From Defluviitaleaceae bacterium (GTDB lineage Bacteria; Bacillota; Clostridia; Lachnospirales; WQUN01), in contig WQVD01000024.1 of NCBI GenBank assembly GCA_009781755.1, forward strand, positions 1 to 46,353: a DNA stretch of 46,353 nt. Direction: 5' to 3'. The notes beneath the pieces are model-generated. The model was not told the origin of the DNA. It saw only the letters and a program-made list of their open reading frames with translations, and did not search any database. Numbering within the stretch: the stretch's first letter is position 1; each line of letters starts with the position of its first letter. Positions 33,662-42,717 of this stretch are shown piece by piece. The translations under genes and the position numbers were made by a program.

Positions 33662-35449
33662 TTACAACCTCTCCGGCCCCTCATCCGTCCAGTGATGATA
33701 ATAATCCGTGCCGCGCCACTTGCCGTCAAGGAAAGCACGCAACGTCGTTTCGGCACTAACCCATTCATCAATCCTGGTCAGCCCGTGTGCGCGCCAATCT
33801 TCAAAGAACTGCCCTACCTGCGCCGGGTCAATGGCTTCGCCGCGCATTTGGGCGTTTTTCATGCGTACCCAGCGGAAGGATAACTGCGCTTTCTTCACAC
33901 GCATTAAACGGATTGCATCGCCCAGTACTGCGGCTTCGGCCTTGGCGAATAGGGCTTCGTAGATGTCCAGCATTTCGTCTGTCAAATACGCCTTGTCGCA
34001 TTGTTCGTTGAAGCCGGTGTGGATGTTGTCGCGATTTACCTTTTCGGTTAAGACGCGGATGTATTCGAGTACGTGCTCGGCGGCTGCGCCGTAGTAGAAC
34101 TCGCAGAATTCGCGCTTGTGGGTTTCTACATCGCAGTCGGCATCCCACATGAGTTTGCATAATAGGTAGCAGCGTAGCTCGTTGAGGTCGGTGCTGCCGC
34201 CCCACGCACCGCAGGGTTGTTCGAACACGCCCTTGACGTTGTTATTAATGAAGGAACGCATGTTTGGTTGCAAGACGGCCCAGTTGGCGTGGGGGGCGGG
34301 GTAGTGGGCGAAGCCGGTGGTGTAATCCCAAATGTACAGGCGGTCGCTTTTCTTGGCCCAATCTTGGAGGTCCTCGATGAAGGAGGTGTGGATGACTTCA
34401 CCGGCGGGGTTGGGTGGGCGCGGGGTCTTGCGGGTTTGGTCGTCGCAGGTTTCGAAGGGATGGGAGAAGCAGGATTCGATGGAGCATAAGCGAATGCACA
34501 CATTATGGCGCGGTTCGAGGTGCTTGGTTACTTGGCGGGAGTATTGGTACGCCAATGTCTCCACGATGGCCTTGGGGAACTCCGGCTCGATGCGTTCGGC
34601 TACTTGGTTGACGAACCAAATCAAGCTACCCGCGTTGGTTTCTTCGCGTTCGTCGATGGCGCGGCACGCATCGCAGGTGCAAAAGCTGTACCAATCATTG
34701 GGCGATACGCTGATGATGCGGCTTTCGGGGTGGGCACGCAGGGTATCGCTTACCTTCTTGACGGTGATCTCCAGCACGTCGGGGTTGGTTAAGCACAATT
34801 GCGAGAATTCGCGCTTGCGTTTACCGTCCACTTCGGAGAAATATTCGGGGTGCGTATCAAAATATTCGTCGGGGTGAATGATCTTTTCGAAGGTGTGGAC
34901 GAACCAACCGGGTACGTAGCCGATGCCGCCGCCGTATTCCTCGCGCGTGCGGCTGGCATTGATGCGGCTCTTGACCGCAAACCGTGGAAATTGCGAAATG
35001 TCTTTGTAACTGTGCAAGCGGTATTCCAACACGGGTTTTTGCGTGATGTCTAATGGCGGGGCTGTCAATTCAGGCACACAGGGCACCTTTTCCGCCAGCG
35101 CGGTAAAGAAACGGCAACCCAACTGTTCCAACAATTCATACACGGCGTAAATAATGCCGCGCACGCCGCCCACCAGCGCGATGTTGCCGTCCACGGACTT
35201 GACCGTAAACCCATCCTCGCCGTGGCGCGTTTCGTCATACGATAATCCCAACCGCGCCGATGCTGCGCCAATGGTTATGACCGGGCCTTCCGCTTCCCCC
35301 GCGATTACAAACGCGGGGCGTGCCGCCGTCATTAAGTTTAAGTAATGCCGCAACTCCGTGGCTGCGTAGTTTTCTTGCGGGGTGGGGGTGGCCGTGGTTA
35401 AGATGGTCACACAGGCCTTGCCGCCGCTTGCGATTCTTATGTTTTCCAT
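33662..35449 (-). CDS. DUF4838 protein, glycoside-hydrolase-like
   Basis: A 595-aa protein. The N-terminal domain (about 15-115) has the alpha-glucuronidase/GH20-type accessory fold pattern (ENYAATELRHYL, ITIGAAS, GIIYAVYELLEQLGCRFF). DUF4838 follows (about 175-420) with HPEYF, QLCLTNPDV, SPNDWYSFCTCDAC and TLAYQYS. DUF4838 proteins are found with carbohydrate-active enzymes and are thought to act on glycans; the reaction is not established. A Cys-pair cluster (CTCDAC) resembles a metal site. No signal peptide. An AGGAGCG site precedes the ATG; TATAAT on the minus strand near 35485 may be its -10. Diverges from an AraC-type regulator, which may control it. Confidence 0.85.
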   Translation of the reverse strand: MENIRIASGGKACVTILTTATPTPQENYAATELRHYLNLMTAARPAFVIAGEAEGPVITIGAASARLGLSYDETRHGEDGFTVKSVDGNIALVGGVRGIIYAVYELLEQLGCRFFTALAEKVPCVPELTAPPLDITQKPVLEYRLHSYKDISQFPRFAVKSRINASRTREEYGGGIGYVPGWFVHTFEKIIHPDEYFDTHPEYFSEVDGKRKREFSQLCLTNPDVLEITVKKVSDTLRAHPESRIISVSPNDWYSFCTCDACRAIDEREETNAGSLIWFVNQVAERIEPEFPKAIVETLAYQYSRQVTKHLEPRHNVCIRLCSIESCFSHPFETCDDQTRKTPRPPNPAGEVIHTSFIEDLQDWAKKSDRLYIWDYTTGFAHYPAPHANWAVLQPNMRSFINNNVKGVFEQPCGAWGGSTDLNELRCYLLCKLMWDADCDVETHKREFCEFYYGAAAEHVLEYIRVLTEKVNRDNIHTGFNEQCDKAYLTDEMLDIYEALFAKAEAAVLGDAIRLMRVKKAQLSFRWVRMKNAQMRGEAIDPAQVGQFFEDWRAHGLTRIDEWVSAETTLRAFLDGKWRGTDYYHHWTDEGPERL

Positions 35450-35570
35450 GACACGCTCCTTGGTTTTATTTTACTTACCTATATTATAACGGGGTTATCC
35501 AAAATTAGCACCAAATGTAGAGAAAATCATTTAGCGCCTATTTACAATATTGGCAGAAGGGAGGGATATC

Positions 35571-36461
35571 ATGGACTGGCTCAAGGGCATGAACGCCGTA
35601 ATCGCGCACGTGGAGGCAAACCTGACGCAACCTATACGGTACGAAACGCCGGCACGCATCGTGGGTTGCTCGGTGTACGAATTTTCGCGGATATTTTCAT
35701 TCATGACGGGGATGTCTATTTCAATGTATATCCGCCGCAGGAGGTTATCGCAAGCCGTTTTCGACATCCAAAACAGCAGCGACAACATCATGCAAATTGC
35801 GTTGAAATACGGTTATGAATCTCACACCACGTTTACGCGGGCATTCAAGGAATTGCACGGCACAACGCCCCAATCCGCCCGCAAAACCGGCGTACCGCTC
35901 AAGACCTTTCCACCCCTTTCCTTCAAATTATCAATAAAGGGAGTGAACGAAATGGATTTTCGTATCGAGAAAATGGAAAGTTTCGAACTGATGGGCTTGG
36001 CGGGTTACTACGTGCCCGGGCAAGATTGGAAGGATTCGATTTGGGGGCAATTTTTGGACGGCGGAGATGGGCCCGATGGCAGCGGTACCTTCAACCAAGC
36101 GTTGTACAACGGCGGCAAGCCAAGCTATTACACACCGCCGTTTTGGCAAGTGGGTGCAACGGACTTCCACACCGTTGACGGCAAGACCCCCACCTTCATT
36201 GGCGCGCAATACAAAGGCACAAAACCCAACATCCCGGGCATGACAATGAAGACCATCCCCGCAGCCACATGGGTGGTATTCACGTTCAAGGGCGAAACCG
36301 GCGGCAAAGTAGGCGAAGCCATCACCCGCATCGTCACGGAATGGTTCCCCCAAAGCCAATATGTACGCAACGAGGCCGTTCCCATGTTGGACGTATACCC
36401 CGATGGCAAGATAGACGAAAATTACAAATGGGAAATTTGGATGCCTGTCTTGGCCAAATAA
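35571..36461 (+). CDS. AraC family regulator with GyrI-like effector domain
   Basis: A 296-aa protein. Residues 1-110 form the AraC double helix-turn-helix (MNAVIAHVEANL, SRIFSFMTGMS, ALKYGYESHTTFTRAFKELHGTTP), at the N-terminus as in the Rob/SoxS-like group. Residues about 125-296 form a GyrI-like small-molecule-binding domain. This architecture usually senses hydrophobic or drug-like ligands. The ATG at 35571 has AAGGGAGG 7 nt upstream. It is divergent from the DUF4838 gene and overlaps the convergent nucleosidase gene by 40 nt. Confidence 0.9.
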   Translation: MDWLKGMNAVIAHVEANLTQPIRYETPARIVGCSVYEFSRIFSFMTGMSISMYIRRRRLSQAVFDIQNSSDNIMQIALKYGYESHTTFTRAFKELHGTTPQSARKTGVPLKTFPPLSFKLSIKGVNEMDFRIEKMESFELMGLAGYYVPGQDWKDSIWGQFLDGGDGPDGSGTFNQALYNGGKPSYYTPPFWQVGATDFHTVDGKTPTFIGAQYKGTKPNIPGMTMKTIPAATWVVFTFKGETGGKVGEAITRIVTEWFPQSQYVRNEAVPMLDVYPDGKIDENYKWEIWMPVLAK

Positions 36462-37126
36462 TCTAAATACAAGCACGACACGGCAATTGATTTTTCTGCC
36501 GCTTGCTTAAAATATTTTTCAAATGATTCAGAACCGCTCTCGTGCGGGGTGTCGCTGATGGAGCGGATGGCCACAAAGGGAACATCATTTGCATAGCACA
36601 CATGCGCGATGGCGGCGGTTTCCATATCTACACAATGCGGGGCGTGCTTGTCGATAATGACATCGCGCCCTTCTTGGTGGATAAATGCTTCGCCTGTAAC
36701 GATCTTACCGGGTTGCACGGTGTCGTCTCCGTCGTTGGCGCGGAGGATATCGTCAAACAACCCTTGATCCGCTTTGAAATAAACACTCTCCATCCACGGG
36801 TGATAATTGGTAAGAATACCGTCCGCCACATCGTGGTAGCCGATTTCCGAGGAAATAATGGTGTCGGATATGGCCAACGACGCGTCAATGGCCCCGGCCA
36901 CCCCCGTGACGATGATATGTGTTACATCATATTTATTGATCAATATTTGCGTGGCAATGGCCGCGTTTACTTTACATACGCCGCAAAATAAAGCCACCAC
37001 ATCCAAACCGTTGTATGTACCGCTGTGGAATTTCACCATCGCATGCTCAGCAGTGGTGACATCTTCCAATTTACAAATGAAAGGTTGTATTTCATCCTCG
37101 CATGGCCCGATAATCCCAAATCGCAT
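36422..37126 (-). CDS. mtnN: 5'-methylthioadenosine/S-adenosylhomocysteine nucleosidase
   Basis: A 234-aa nucleoside phosphorylase-fold enzyme that hydrolyses MTA and SAH in methionine salvage and in autoinducer-2 synthesis. MRFGIIGPCEDEI supplies Glu12; the ribose-binding VDMETAA has Met168/Glu169; the catalytic Asp192 is in RSISDTPHE. The ATG at 37126 has GGGAG 7 nt upstream. The last 40 nt overlap the AraC gene tail to tail. Confidence 0.92.
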   Translation of the reverse strand: MRFGIIGPCEDEIQPFICKLEDVTTAEHAMVKFHSGTYNGLDVVALFCGVCKVNAAIATQILINKYDVTHIIVTGVAGAIDASLAISDTIISSEIGYHDVADGILTNYHPWMESVYFKADQGLFDDILRANDGDDTVQPGKIVTGEAFIHQEGRDVIIDKHAPHCVDMETAAIAHVCYANDVPFVAIRSISDTPHESGSESFEKYFKQAAEKSIAVSCLYLDYLAKTGIQISHL

Positions 37127-37198
37127 AATCCAACTCCCGATAATTATTTGCATGGATACTAGCAACAAGCCTTCACTTGGTCAAGTGAATAATAGCGC

Positions 37199-37227
37199 TT
37201 GACAAAATACACGTTGCGCGATATTAT
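37199..37227 (+). promoter_or_regulatory. strong promoter with long leader, upstream of the DUF1659/DUF2922 pair
   Basis: Consensus TTGACA (37199-37204), exactly 17 nt, TATTAT (37222-37227). It points right; the first gene begins about 310 nt later. Confidence 0.8.
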
Positions 37228-37545
37228 GTGCCCGCAGCAATCGAACAAACGTTTTCACGCCATGGACGGGTTTTGCCACCTCCGCGAAGGCCTTGCGCCT
37301 TGTACGGACCGCACCGCTCCCGCTCTAACCTTTGTTAGAAGTTGCACCATGCACCACCCAGCACCACCCAGCACCACCCGCCGCACACATATGCGAAGGG
37401 GGTAGCACACCGCGCTTTGGATCCAGCACGGTTACCGCTACCCACGCATGCACCTTTGCATAACAAAGCGGCAAACACCGGGGGCCCGGGACCCCAAATA
37501 TTAATAAAATAACCACAAAATTACAAAAGAAAGGAGGAAAGCGAC
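37228..37545 (+). other. long untranslated leader, possibly structured
   Basis: This 318-nt stretch between a strong promoter and the DUF1659 gene holds three direct 10-bp repeats GCACCACCC(A/G) (37351-37380), a GGTAGC...GCTACC pairing (37401-37442), CTTTG/CAAAG and a GC palindrome around GGGCCCGGG. No riboswitch class I know fits. It might be a regulatory leader or a separate small RNA. Confidence 0.4.
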
Positions 37546-37752
37546 TTGGCCACCATCGTCAACGCATCCGCCGCGCTTCGTATGCGCAGCGCAGATAACC
37601 GCGCCGTATGCAGCATTAACGGCATTGACCCCAACATGCACGCCGATGATGCCGCCGGTTTTGTTAAAGGTATACAAACCATGTACAACCGCGGCCCCAT
37701 TAAGGCACGTATTCATATAGTTTCGGAATTGGAAATAACCGATACACCGTAA
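37546..37752 (+). CDS. DUF1659 family small protein
   Basis: A 68-aa protein starting at TTG, with AAAGGAGG 8 nt upstream. It fits the DUF1659 family, whose members are regularly encoded next to a DUF2922 protein, as here. Function is unknown. A 36-nt gap to the partner shows an operon. Confidence 0.7.
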   Translation: MATIVNASAALRMRSADNRAVCSINGIDPNMHADDAAGFVKGIQTMYNRGPIKARIHIVSELEITDTP

Positions 37753-37788
37753 TAAATTTAAAAATTTCACCGAAAGGAGGTGAAAATA

Positions 37789-38001
37789 ATGACACACTAC
37801 CAACTAACCTTCGTCACAACACTCGGTACACGCAGGACGTTCCGGGTCAATAACGTAGACCCCGATATACCGCAGCAAGACTTGCAAGACGCCGTAGACT
37901 TATTGCTTGCCCACAACATCATGTCGCCCGAGCGCGGCGCGTTGAGTCGGTTGCAAACATTGGCTGCCAATACGGTTTCGTCTGTTAACTTGTTGGGTTA
38001 A
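37789..38001 (+). CDS. DUF2922 family small protein
   Basis: A 70-aa protein: QLTFVTTLGTRRTFRVNNVDP, then a helix with DLQDAVDLLLAHNI and a beta-strand tail with A(x)LV-like spacing, matching DUF2922. Unknown function. The ATG at 37789 has a full GAAAGGAGGTG site 6 nt upstream. Pair and operon with DUF1659; a terminator follows. Confidence 0.78.
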   Translation: MTHYQLTFVTTLGTRRTFRVNNVDPDIPQQDLQDAVDLLLAHNIMSPERGALSRLQTLAANTVSSVNLLG

Positions 38002-38009
38002 TTATTGTA

Positions 38010-38043
38010 AATCCACTTTTCGCTTTGGGAAGTGGATTTTTTA
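38010..38043 (+). terminator. terminator after DUF2922
   Basis: AATCCACTT and AAGTGGATT pair around an 11-nt loop, followed by a T run. Confidence 0.85.
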
Positions 38044-38075
38044 TTGTCAAAATGTTTTTGCAATCTTATATTTGC

Positions 38076-38104
38076 TTGTATTGTTCACGCCTGCGCAGTA
38101 CAAT
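38076..38104 (+). promoter_or_regulatory. promoter of the type I restriction locus
   Basis: TTGTAT (38076-38081), 17 nt, TACAAT (38099-38104), 46 nt before hsdM. Confidence 0.65.
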
Positions 38105-38150
38105 TATCATGTTGTAACAACATAGAAAATAAAAGGCGAGGTCATTACAT

Positions 38151-39971
38151 ATGGACAATCAAACCTACAATTCCATCATCAGCTTTATTTGGGGCATTGC
38201 AGATGATTGTCTGCGTGATGTTTATGTACGCGGCAAATACCGCGATGTTATTTTGCCGATGACGGTTATCCGGCGACTTGATGCTGTGCTTGAAGAAACT
38301 AAGGACGATGTGCTCAAGATGAAGGCGTTGCTGACCTCACAAGGCGTAACTAATCAAACGGCAGCTTTGTGCCAAGCGGCAAAACAAACGTTTTGTAACG
38401 CCTCGCAATTTCGTCTTAAAGACCTTACGAGCCGTGCAAATCAACAAAAACTAAAAAATGATTTTATAGAATATTTGGATGGATTCTCGCCGAACGTACA
38501 AGGAATATTAGATAAATTCAAGTTTCGCGTGCAAATTGATACGATGGTTGATGCGGATATCCTTGCGTCGGTTATCGAAAAATTTGTATCACCCACGATT
38601 AACCTTAGCCCATATCCGGTGCTTGATGATATTGGTGGCATTCGCTTACCCGCACTTGATAATCACACAATGGGCGTTATTTTTGAAGAGTTGATTCGCC
38701 GTTTTAATGAAGAAAATAACGAAGAAGCTGGGGAGCACTTTACGCCGCGCGATGTTGTGGAACTTATGGCAGACTTCATTTTCACCCCCATCGCCGACAA
38801 AATCATGGACGCTACCTATTCGTGTTATGACGGTGCGTGCGGCACAGGTGGTATGCTTATGTTATCGCAAGAGCGACTGCTTGACCTTGCGGAAAAACGA
38901 GGAAAAAAAGTTTCCATCAATTTATTCGGGCAAGAAATCAACCCCGAAACATATGCTATCACACGCGCCGACCTTTTGCTTAAAGGCGAAGGTGGCAATG
39001 TTGAGAACATCGCATATGGTAGCACCCTTTCGGATGACCGCTTCCCCAGCCGCCAATTTGACTTTATGCTTTCAAACCCGCCATACGGCAAGTCGTGGAA
39101 AAATGATGCGGACAAGCTCGGCGGCAAGAAAGGCATAATCGACACCCGCTTTGTAACATCATTTGCCGGTGATGCTGAATTTTCCATGATACCACGCGTC
39201 AGCGATGGGCAACTTCTGTTCTTGTTAAATAATGTAGCGAAAATGAAAGAGCAAACCGAACTTGGCTCACGCATCGCCCAAGTACATAACGGTTCATCGC
39301 TTTTTACAGGTGATGCAGGGCAAGGCGAAAGCAATGCCCGTCGTTATATGATTGAAAAAGACCTTGTGGAGGCAATCATTGCCCTGCCCAACAATATGTT
39401 TTACAACACGGGTATCGGTACATTTATATGGCTTTTATCCAATCGCAAAGAACCGCGCCGCCGTGGCAAAATTCAACTGATAGATGCCACTGCGTTAAAA
39501 TCCCCGCTTCGCAAAAACCTCGGTAATAAAAATTGTGAATTTACAGAAGAAATTCGCCAGCAAATTATCAAGCTGTACATGGACTTTGATGAAACCGAAC
39601 ACAGCAAGATATTCAACAACAGCGCATTCGGATATTGGAAGGTAACCGTACTTAGGCCGTTATATAATGATAACGGGCAACCAGTCAAAGACAAAAAAGA
39701 CAAGATTGTGCCCAACAAAGACCTAACCGACACAGAGCAAATTCCATTGGACTACCCCGGTGGCATTGAAGCGTTTATTAAAGTCGAAGTGCTTCCGTAC
39801 GCGCCGGACGCGTGGGTAGATGAAAATAAGACGCAAATAGGTTATGAGATCAGTTTTACCAAGCACTTTTACAAGCCTGTGCAGCTGCGTGAATTATCGG
39901 ATATCATCGCCGACATTCGCGCGCTGGAAAAAGAAACCGAGGGTTTGTTGGAAGAGGTGCTTGGTTCATGA
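38151..39971 (+). CDS. hsdM: type I restriction-modification methyltransferase subunit
   Basis: A 606-aa N6-adenine methyltransferase subunit. The N-terminal HsdM_N domain begins YNSIISFIWGIADDCLRD. SAM motif I is YDGACGTGG (from about residue 225) and catalytic motif IV is NPPY at 309-312. It methylates the host's recognition sites together with HsdS. A GGCGAGG site lies about 9 nt before the ATG. The stop overlaps the next start (ATGA). Confidence 0.96.
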   Translation: MDNQTYNSIISFIWGIADDCLRDVYVRGKYRDVILPMTVIRRLDAVLEETKDDVLKMKALLTSQGVTNQTAALCQAAKQTFCNASQFRLKDLTSRANQQKLKNDFIEYLDGFSPNVQGILDKFKFRVQIDTMVDADILASVIEKFVSPTINLSPYPVLDDIGGIRLPALDNHTMGVIFEELIRRFNEENNEEAGEHFTPRDVVELMADFIFTPIADKIMDATYSCYDGACGTGGMLMLSQERLLDLAEKRGKKVSINLFGQEINPETYAITRADLLLKGEGGNVENIAYGSTLSDDRFPSRQFDFMLSNPPYGKSWKNDADKLGGKKGIIDTRFVTSFAGDAEFSMIPRVSDGQLLFLLNNVAKMKEQTELGSRIAQVHNGSSLFTGDAGQGESNARRYMIEKDLVEAIIALPNNMFYNTGIGTFIWLLSNRKEPRRRGKIQLIDATALKSPLRKNLGNKNCEFTEEIRQQIIKLYMDFDETEHSKIFNNSAFGYWKVTVLRPLYNDNGQPVKDKKDKIVPNKDLTDTEQIPLDYPGGIEAFIKVEVLPYAPDAWVDENKTQIGYEISFTKHFYKPVQLRELSDIIADIRALEKETEGLLEEVLGS

Positions 39972-40852
39972 GTGATAAAAATAGTTTGAAATTATTTGAA
40001 GATAAAAAAATCCGCGCCGAATGGGATGACCAAGTTGAAAAATGGTGGTTCTCGGTAGTGGATATTTGCGCCGTGCTAACGGATAGCGATTATCAAGCCG
40101 CCCGAAAGTACTGGAAAGTGCTTAAAGGCCGCATTGCGGCAGAGGGAAGTGAACTGGTAACAAATTGTTACCAGTTGAAAATGTTGGCACCTGACGGAAA
40201 AATGCGCGAAACTGACGTAATGGATGCCGAACAAATTCTGCGCCTTATTCAGTCAATCCCAAGCAAAAAAGCCGAACCGTTTAAGATGTGGCTTGCAAAA
40301 GTGGGCAACGAGCGCATTAATGCGGCCATTGACCCGGAGCTATCCATCGCGCAAGCGATGCAGGATTATCGCCGCCTTGGTTATAGCGAAAACTGGATAA
40401 ACCAACGCATAAAATCCATTGAAGTGCGTAAAGCCCTAACGGACGAATGGGACAAATCTGGTGTGGAGCAGGGCAAGGAATACGCCTCGCTTACCGACTT
40501 AATGACCCGTACATGGAGCGGTCTGTCAATAAAAGAATACAAACGGCACAAAGGGCTAAAAAAGGAAAACTTACGCGACAACATGACCAACACCGAACTT
40601 GTACTTAATATGCTTGCCGAAGTTGCCGCCACGGATATATCCATCGAACGCAAGCCCGAAGGTTTTGACGAAAGCGCAAAAGTTGCCCGCGAAGGCGCAA
40701 AAGCCGCCAAAGTCGCTCGTGAACAAATTGAAAAAAGCACAGGCAAACCCGCTGTAAGTAAATTGAATGCAAAAGAGCTTGGCAATCGGAGGATTGCAGA
40801 ATCGCAGATAACGATTGATACGGTGGAAACGGAAGAAGGTGGCGGGGAATGA
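39968..40852 (+). CDS. Bro-N domain protein (DinD/antirepressor-like) in the restriction operon
   Basis: A 294-aa protein. The N-terminal Bro-N domain (about 1-110) has LKLFEDKKIRAEWDDQVEKWWFSVVDI and typical aromatic positions, as in phage antirepressors and DinD. The remainder is helical with an Ala/Lys/Glu-rich tail (about 220-255). Such proteins often sit between hsdM and hsdS, with unknown role; DNA binding or SOS-linked control is plausible. ATGA overlaps at both ends indicate coupling with hsdM and hsdS. A perfect dispersed palindrome lies in frame at 40152-40176. Confidence 0.8.
   Translation: MSDKNSLKLFEDKKIRAEWDDQVEKWWFSVVDICAVLTDSDYQAARKYWKVLKGRIAAEGSELVTNCYQLKMLAPDGKMRETDVMDAEQILRLIQSIPSKKAEPFKMWLAKVGNERINAAIDPELSIAQAMQDYRRLGYSENWINQRIKSIEVRKALTDEWDKSGVEQGKEYASLTDLMTRTWSGLSIKEYKRHKGLKKENLRDNMTNTELVLNMLAEVAATDISIERKPEGFDESAKVAREGAKAAKVAREQIEKSTGKPAVSKLNAKELGNRRIAESQITIDTVETEEGGGE
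40152..40176. repeat. CAA-A-TTG palindrome, copy 6 (inside the Bro-N gene)
   Basis: A perfect 25-bp palindrome, half-site AACTGGTAACAA around one A. It encodes ELVTNCYQL within the Bro-N domain. Confidence 0.8.
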
Positions 40853-42150
40853 ACATACCATGGATTGAATCCATGCCCAACCACTGGCATACGCTACGTG
40901 CAAAAAATATGTTTGAAAAACAAAATCGCCCCATTTGTGATCAAGATGATGTTGTAACTTGTTTTCGTGATGGCATGGTTACGCTTAGAAAAAACCGCCG
41001 CACGACAGGTTTTACAGAATCCACTCAATGGAGCGGCTATCAAGGTGTACGCAAAGGAGACCTTGTAATTCATGTTATGGACGCATTTGCTGGTGCAATC
41101 GGTGTATCCGATTCTGATGGTAAAAGCACGCCTGTTTACAGCGTTTGCACACCAAAAATAGATTTAAATAATTATTATTATGCATATTTATTACGTGAAA
41201 TGGCGCGAACTGGATTTATACAATCGTTATATAGGGGCATACGTGAACGTTCATCTGATTTTCGGTTTGAAGTTTTCGCAGGGTTAAACCTCCCTCTCCC
41301 ACCCCGTGACGAGCAAGACCAAATCGTGCGCTACCTTGATTGGAAAGTGTCGCAGATAAATAAGCTCATCAACGTCAAAAAACGGCAAATTGTGATATTG
41401 AAAGAAAAACGCAGAAACCTCATAGACAGTGTTATCGGTAATAATGAAGGAAAAAAACATAGATTTAAAAATATATTTTTGTTATATAAAGGGCTTGGCA
41501 TCACAAAAGCAGACCTTAGAGATGAAGGCATACCATGCGTAAATTATGGTGATATTCACTCAAGATACGGTTTTGAAGTGAATCCCCGGTGTCATGCACT
41601 TAAAAATGTTGATGAGTTTTATTTGGAACAATCGCCAAAATCTTTATTACAAAATGGTGATTTCATTTTCGCAGACACCTCCGAAGATTTGGTGGGGTCG
41701 GGAAATTTCACATACCTGAATAGCGATGTAAAGACTTTTGCTGGCTACCATACAATTATTGCTCGTGCGAGTTTACAACTGAAGCACCGATACGTAGCAT
41801 ATTATTTCGATTCGTATAAATTTCGCACCCAAATACGACAACGAGTAAATGGTGTAAAAGTGTATAGCATCACACGTTCAATATTAAACAGCACCTTTGT
41901 TGAGTTGCCGAACGAAGCAATGCAAGATAGAATCGTTGCAATGCTTGATAGAGCGTGTCATGCGATAGACCGTTCATTGGAATTGTTAAACAAAGAATTA
42001 TTGTTGTTTGCAGAATACCGTATCCGTTTAATATCCGACGTGGTAACAGGTAAAAAAGATGTGGGGGACATAACTATACCGCAATATGAAACAACAGAAA
42101 TTACAACCGAAGATAATAAAAGTGACACGGAGGACGAAGAACATGGATAG
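40849..42150 (+). CDS. hsdS: type I restriction specificity subunit
   Basis: A 433-aa HsdS with two target recognition domains (about 5-155 and 205-360), each followed by a conserved helix (DEQDQIVRYLDWKVSQINKL and MQDRIVAMLDRACHAIDRS). It sets the bipartite DNA target for both methylation and cleavage. The tail after residue 405 is an acidic Thr/Glu extension not usual for HsdS. The start overlaps the Bro-N stop (ATGA) and the TIR gene begins 8 nt before its stop. Confidence 0.93.
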   Translation: MNIPWIESMPNHWHTLRAKNMFEKQNRPICDQDDVVTCFRDGMVTLRKNRRTTGFTESTQWSGYQGVRKGDLVIHVMDAFAGAIGVSDSDGKSTPVYSVCTPKIDLNNYYYAYLLREMARTGFIQSLYRGIRERSSDFRFEVFAGLNLPLPPRDEQDQIVRYLDWKVSQINKLINVKKRQIVILKEKRRNLIDSVIGNNEGKKHRFKNIFLLYKGLGITKADLRDEGIPCVNYGDIHSRYGFEVNPRCHALKNVDEFYLEQSPKSLLQNGDFIFADTSEDLVGSGNFTYLNSDVKTFAGYHTIIARASLQLKHRYVAYYFDSYKFRTQIRQRVNGVKVYSITRSILNSTFVELPNEAMQDRIVAMLDRACHAIDRSLELLNKELLLFAEYRIRLISDVVTGKKDVGDITIPQYETTEITTEDNKSDTEDEEHG

Positions 42151-42688
42151 AGTTGAAAGATATCCAACGAGCAATATATTGCAACAAATACCCATACGTA
42201 CAATGGGGCCACGTATATTTATTAGTCACGCTTCGGCAGATAAAGGGTTTTGCGATATTTTTGTAGAGCTTTTAACTTCCATCGGTTTTACAGAAAGGAC
42301 TATAATATACACTTCAAAGTCAGAATTTGGTGTGCCAAATGGCGAAGAAATTTTCGACTATCTACGAAGTAATTTAAGAAACAGGAAGCTTTGGGTATTT
42401 TTTATGCTGTCTGAGAATTTTTATAATAGCCCATATTGTTTAAATGAAATGGGTGCGGCTTGGGTTAAACAAAGTAAAAGCCATAATATATTGCTCCCCA
42501 AGTTTGACCATAAAGATGTAAAGGGTGTAGTAAGCAAAAACCAATTAATTCTTAATTTGTGTGACCCAGTGAGATTAACTGAACTCTTCCAAGAACTTAA
42601 GAAAACTTGGCAACTGCCAATAAGTCCGACAATGTGGGCAGGCATACAACAAAACTTTATAAATAAAATTAACAAGATGTATGAATAA
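42143..42688 (+). CDS. TIR-domain protein within the restriction operon
   Basis: A 181-aa protein that is almost only a TIR domain (about 22-145). It has RIFISHASADKGF, a BB-loop-like stretch SEFGVPNGEEIFDYL, WVFFMLSENF and SPYCLNE with Glu102 at the position of the catalytic Glu of NAD-cleaving TIR domains. Bacterial TIR proteins degrade NAD or make cyclic ADP-ribose signals in phage defence. There is no membrane segment. The ATG at 42143 lies in the end of hsdS and has GGAGG 10 nt upstream, so it is expressed with hsdM-BroN-hsdS. The C-terminal helix (150-181) may be an oligomerisation or partner surface. Confidence 0.87.
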   Translation: MDRVERYPTSNILQQIPIRTMGPRIFISHASADKGFCDIFVELLTSIGFTERTIIYTSKSEFGVPNGEEIFDYLRSNLRNRKLWVFFMLSENFYNSPYCLNEMGAAWVKQSKSHNILLPKFDHKDVKGVVSKNQLILNLCDPVRLTELFQELKKTWQLPISPTMWAGIQQNFINKINKMYE

Positions 42689-42717
42689 TTGACATCTAAA
42701 TATATCATCCACTTAAT
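42689..42717 (+). promoter_or_regulatory. possible second promoter, before the small gene and hsdR
   Basis: Consensus TTGACA (42689-42694) and CTTAAT/TTAATT after 17-18 nt, in the only real gap (142 nt) of the restriction locus. It could give hsdR separate control. Confidence 0.4.

Noticed and set aside
37351-37380. Three direct 10-bp repeats considered as a CRISPR-like array
   Set aside because: Units are contiguous, too short and without spacers or cas genes.
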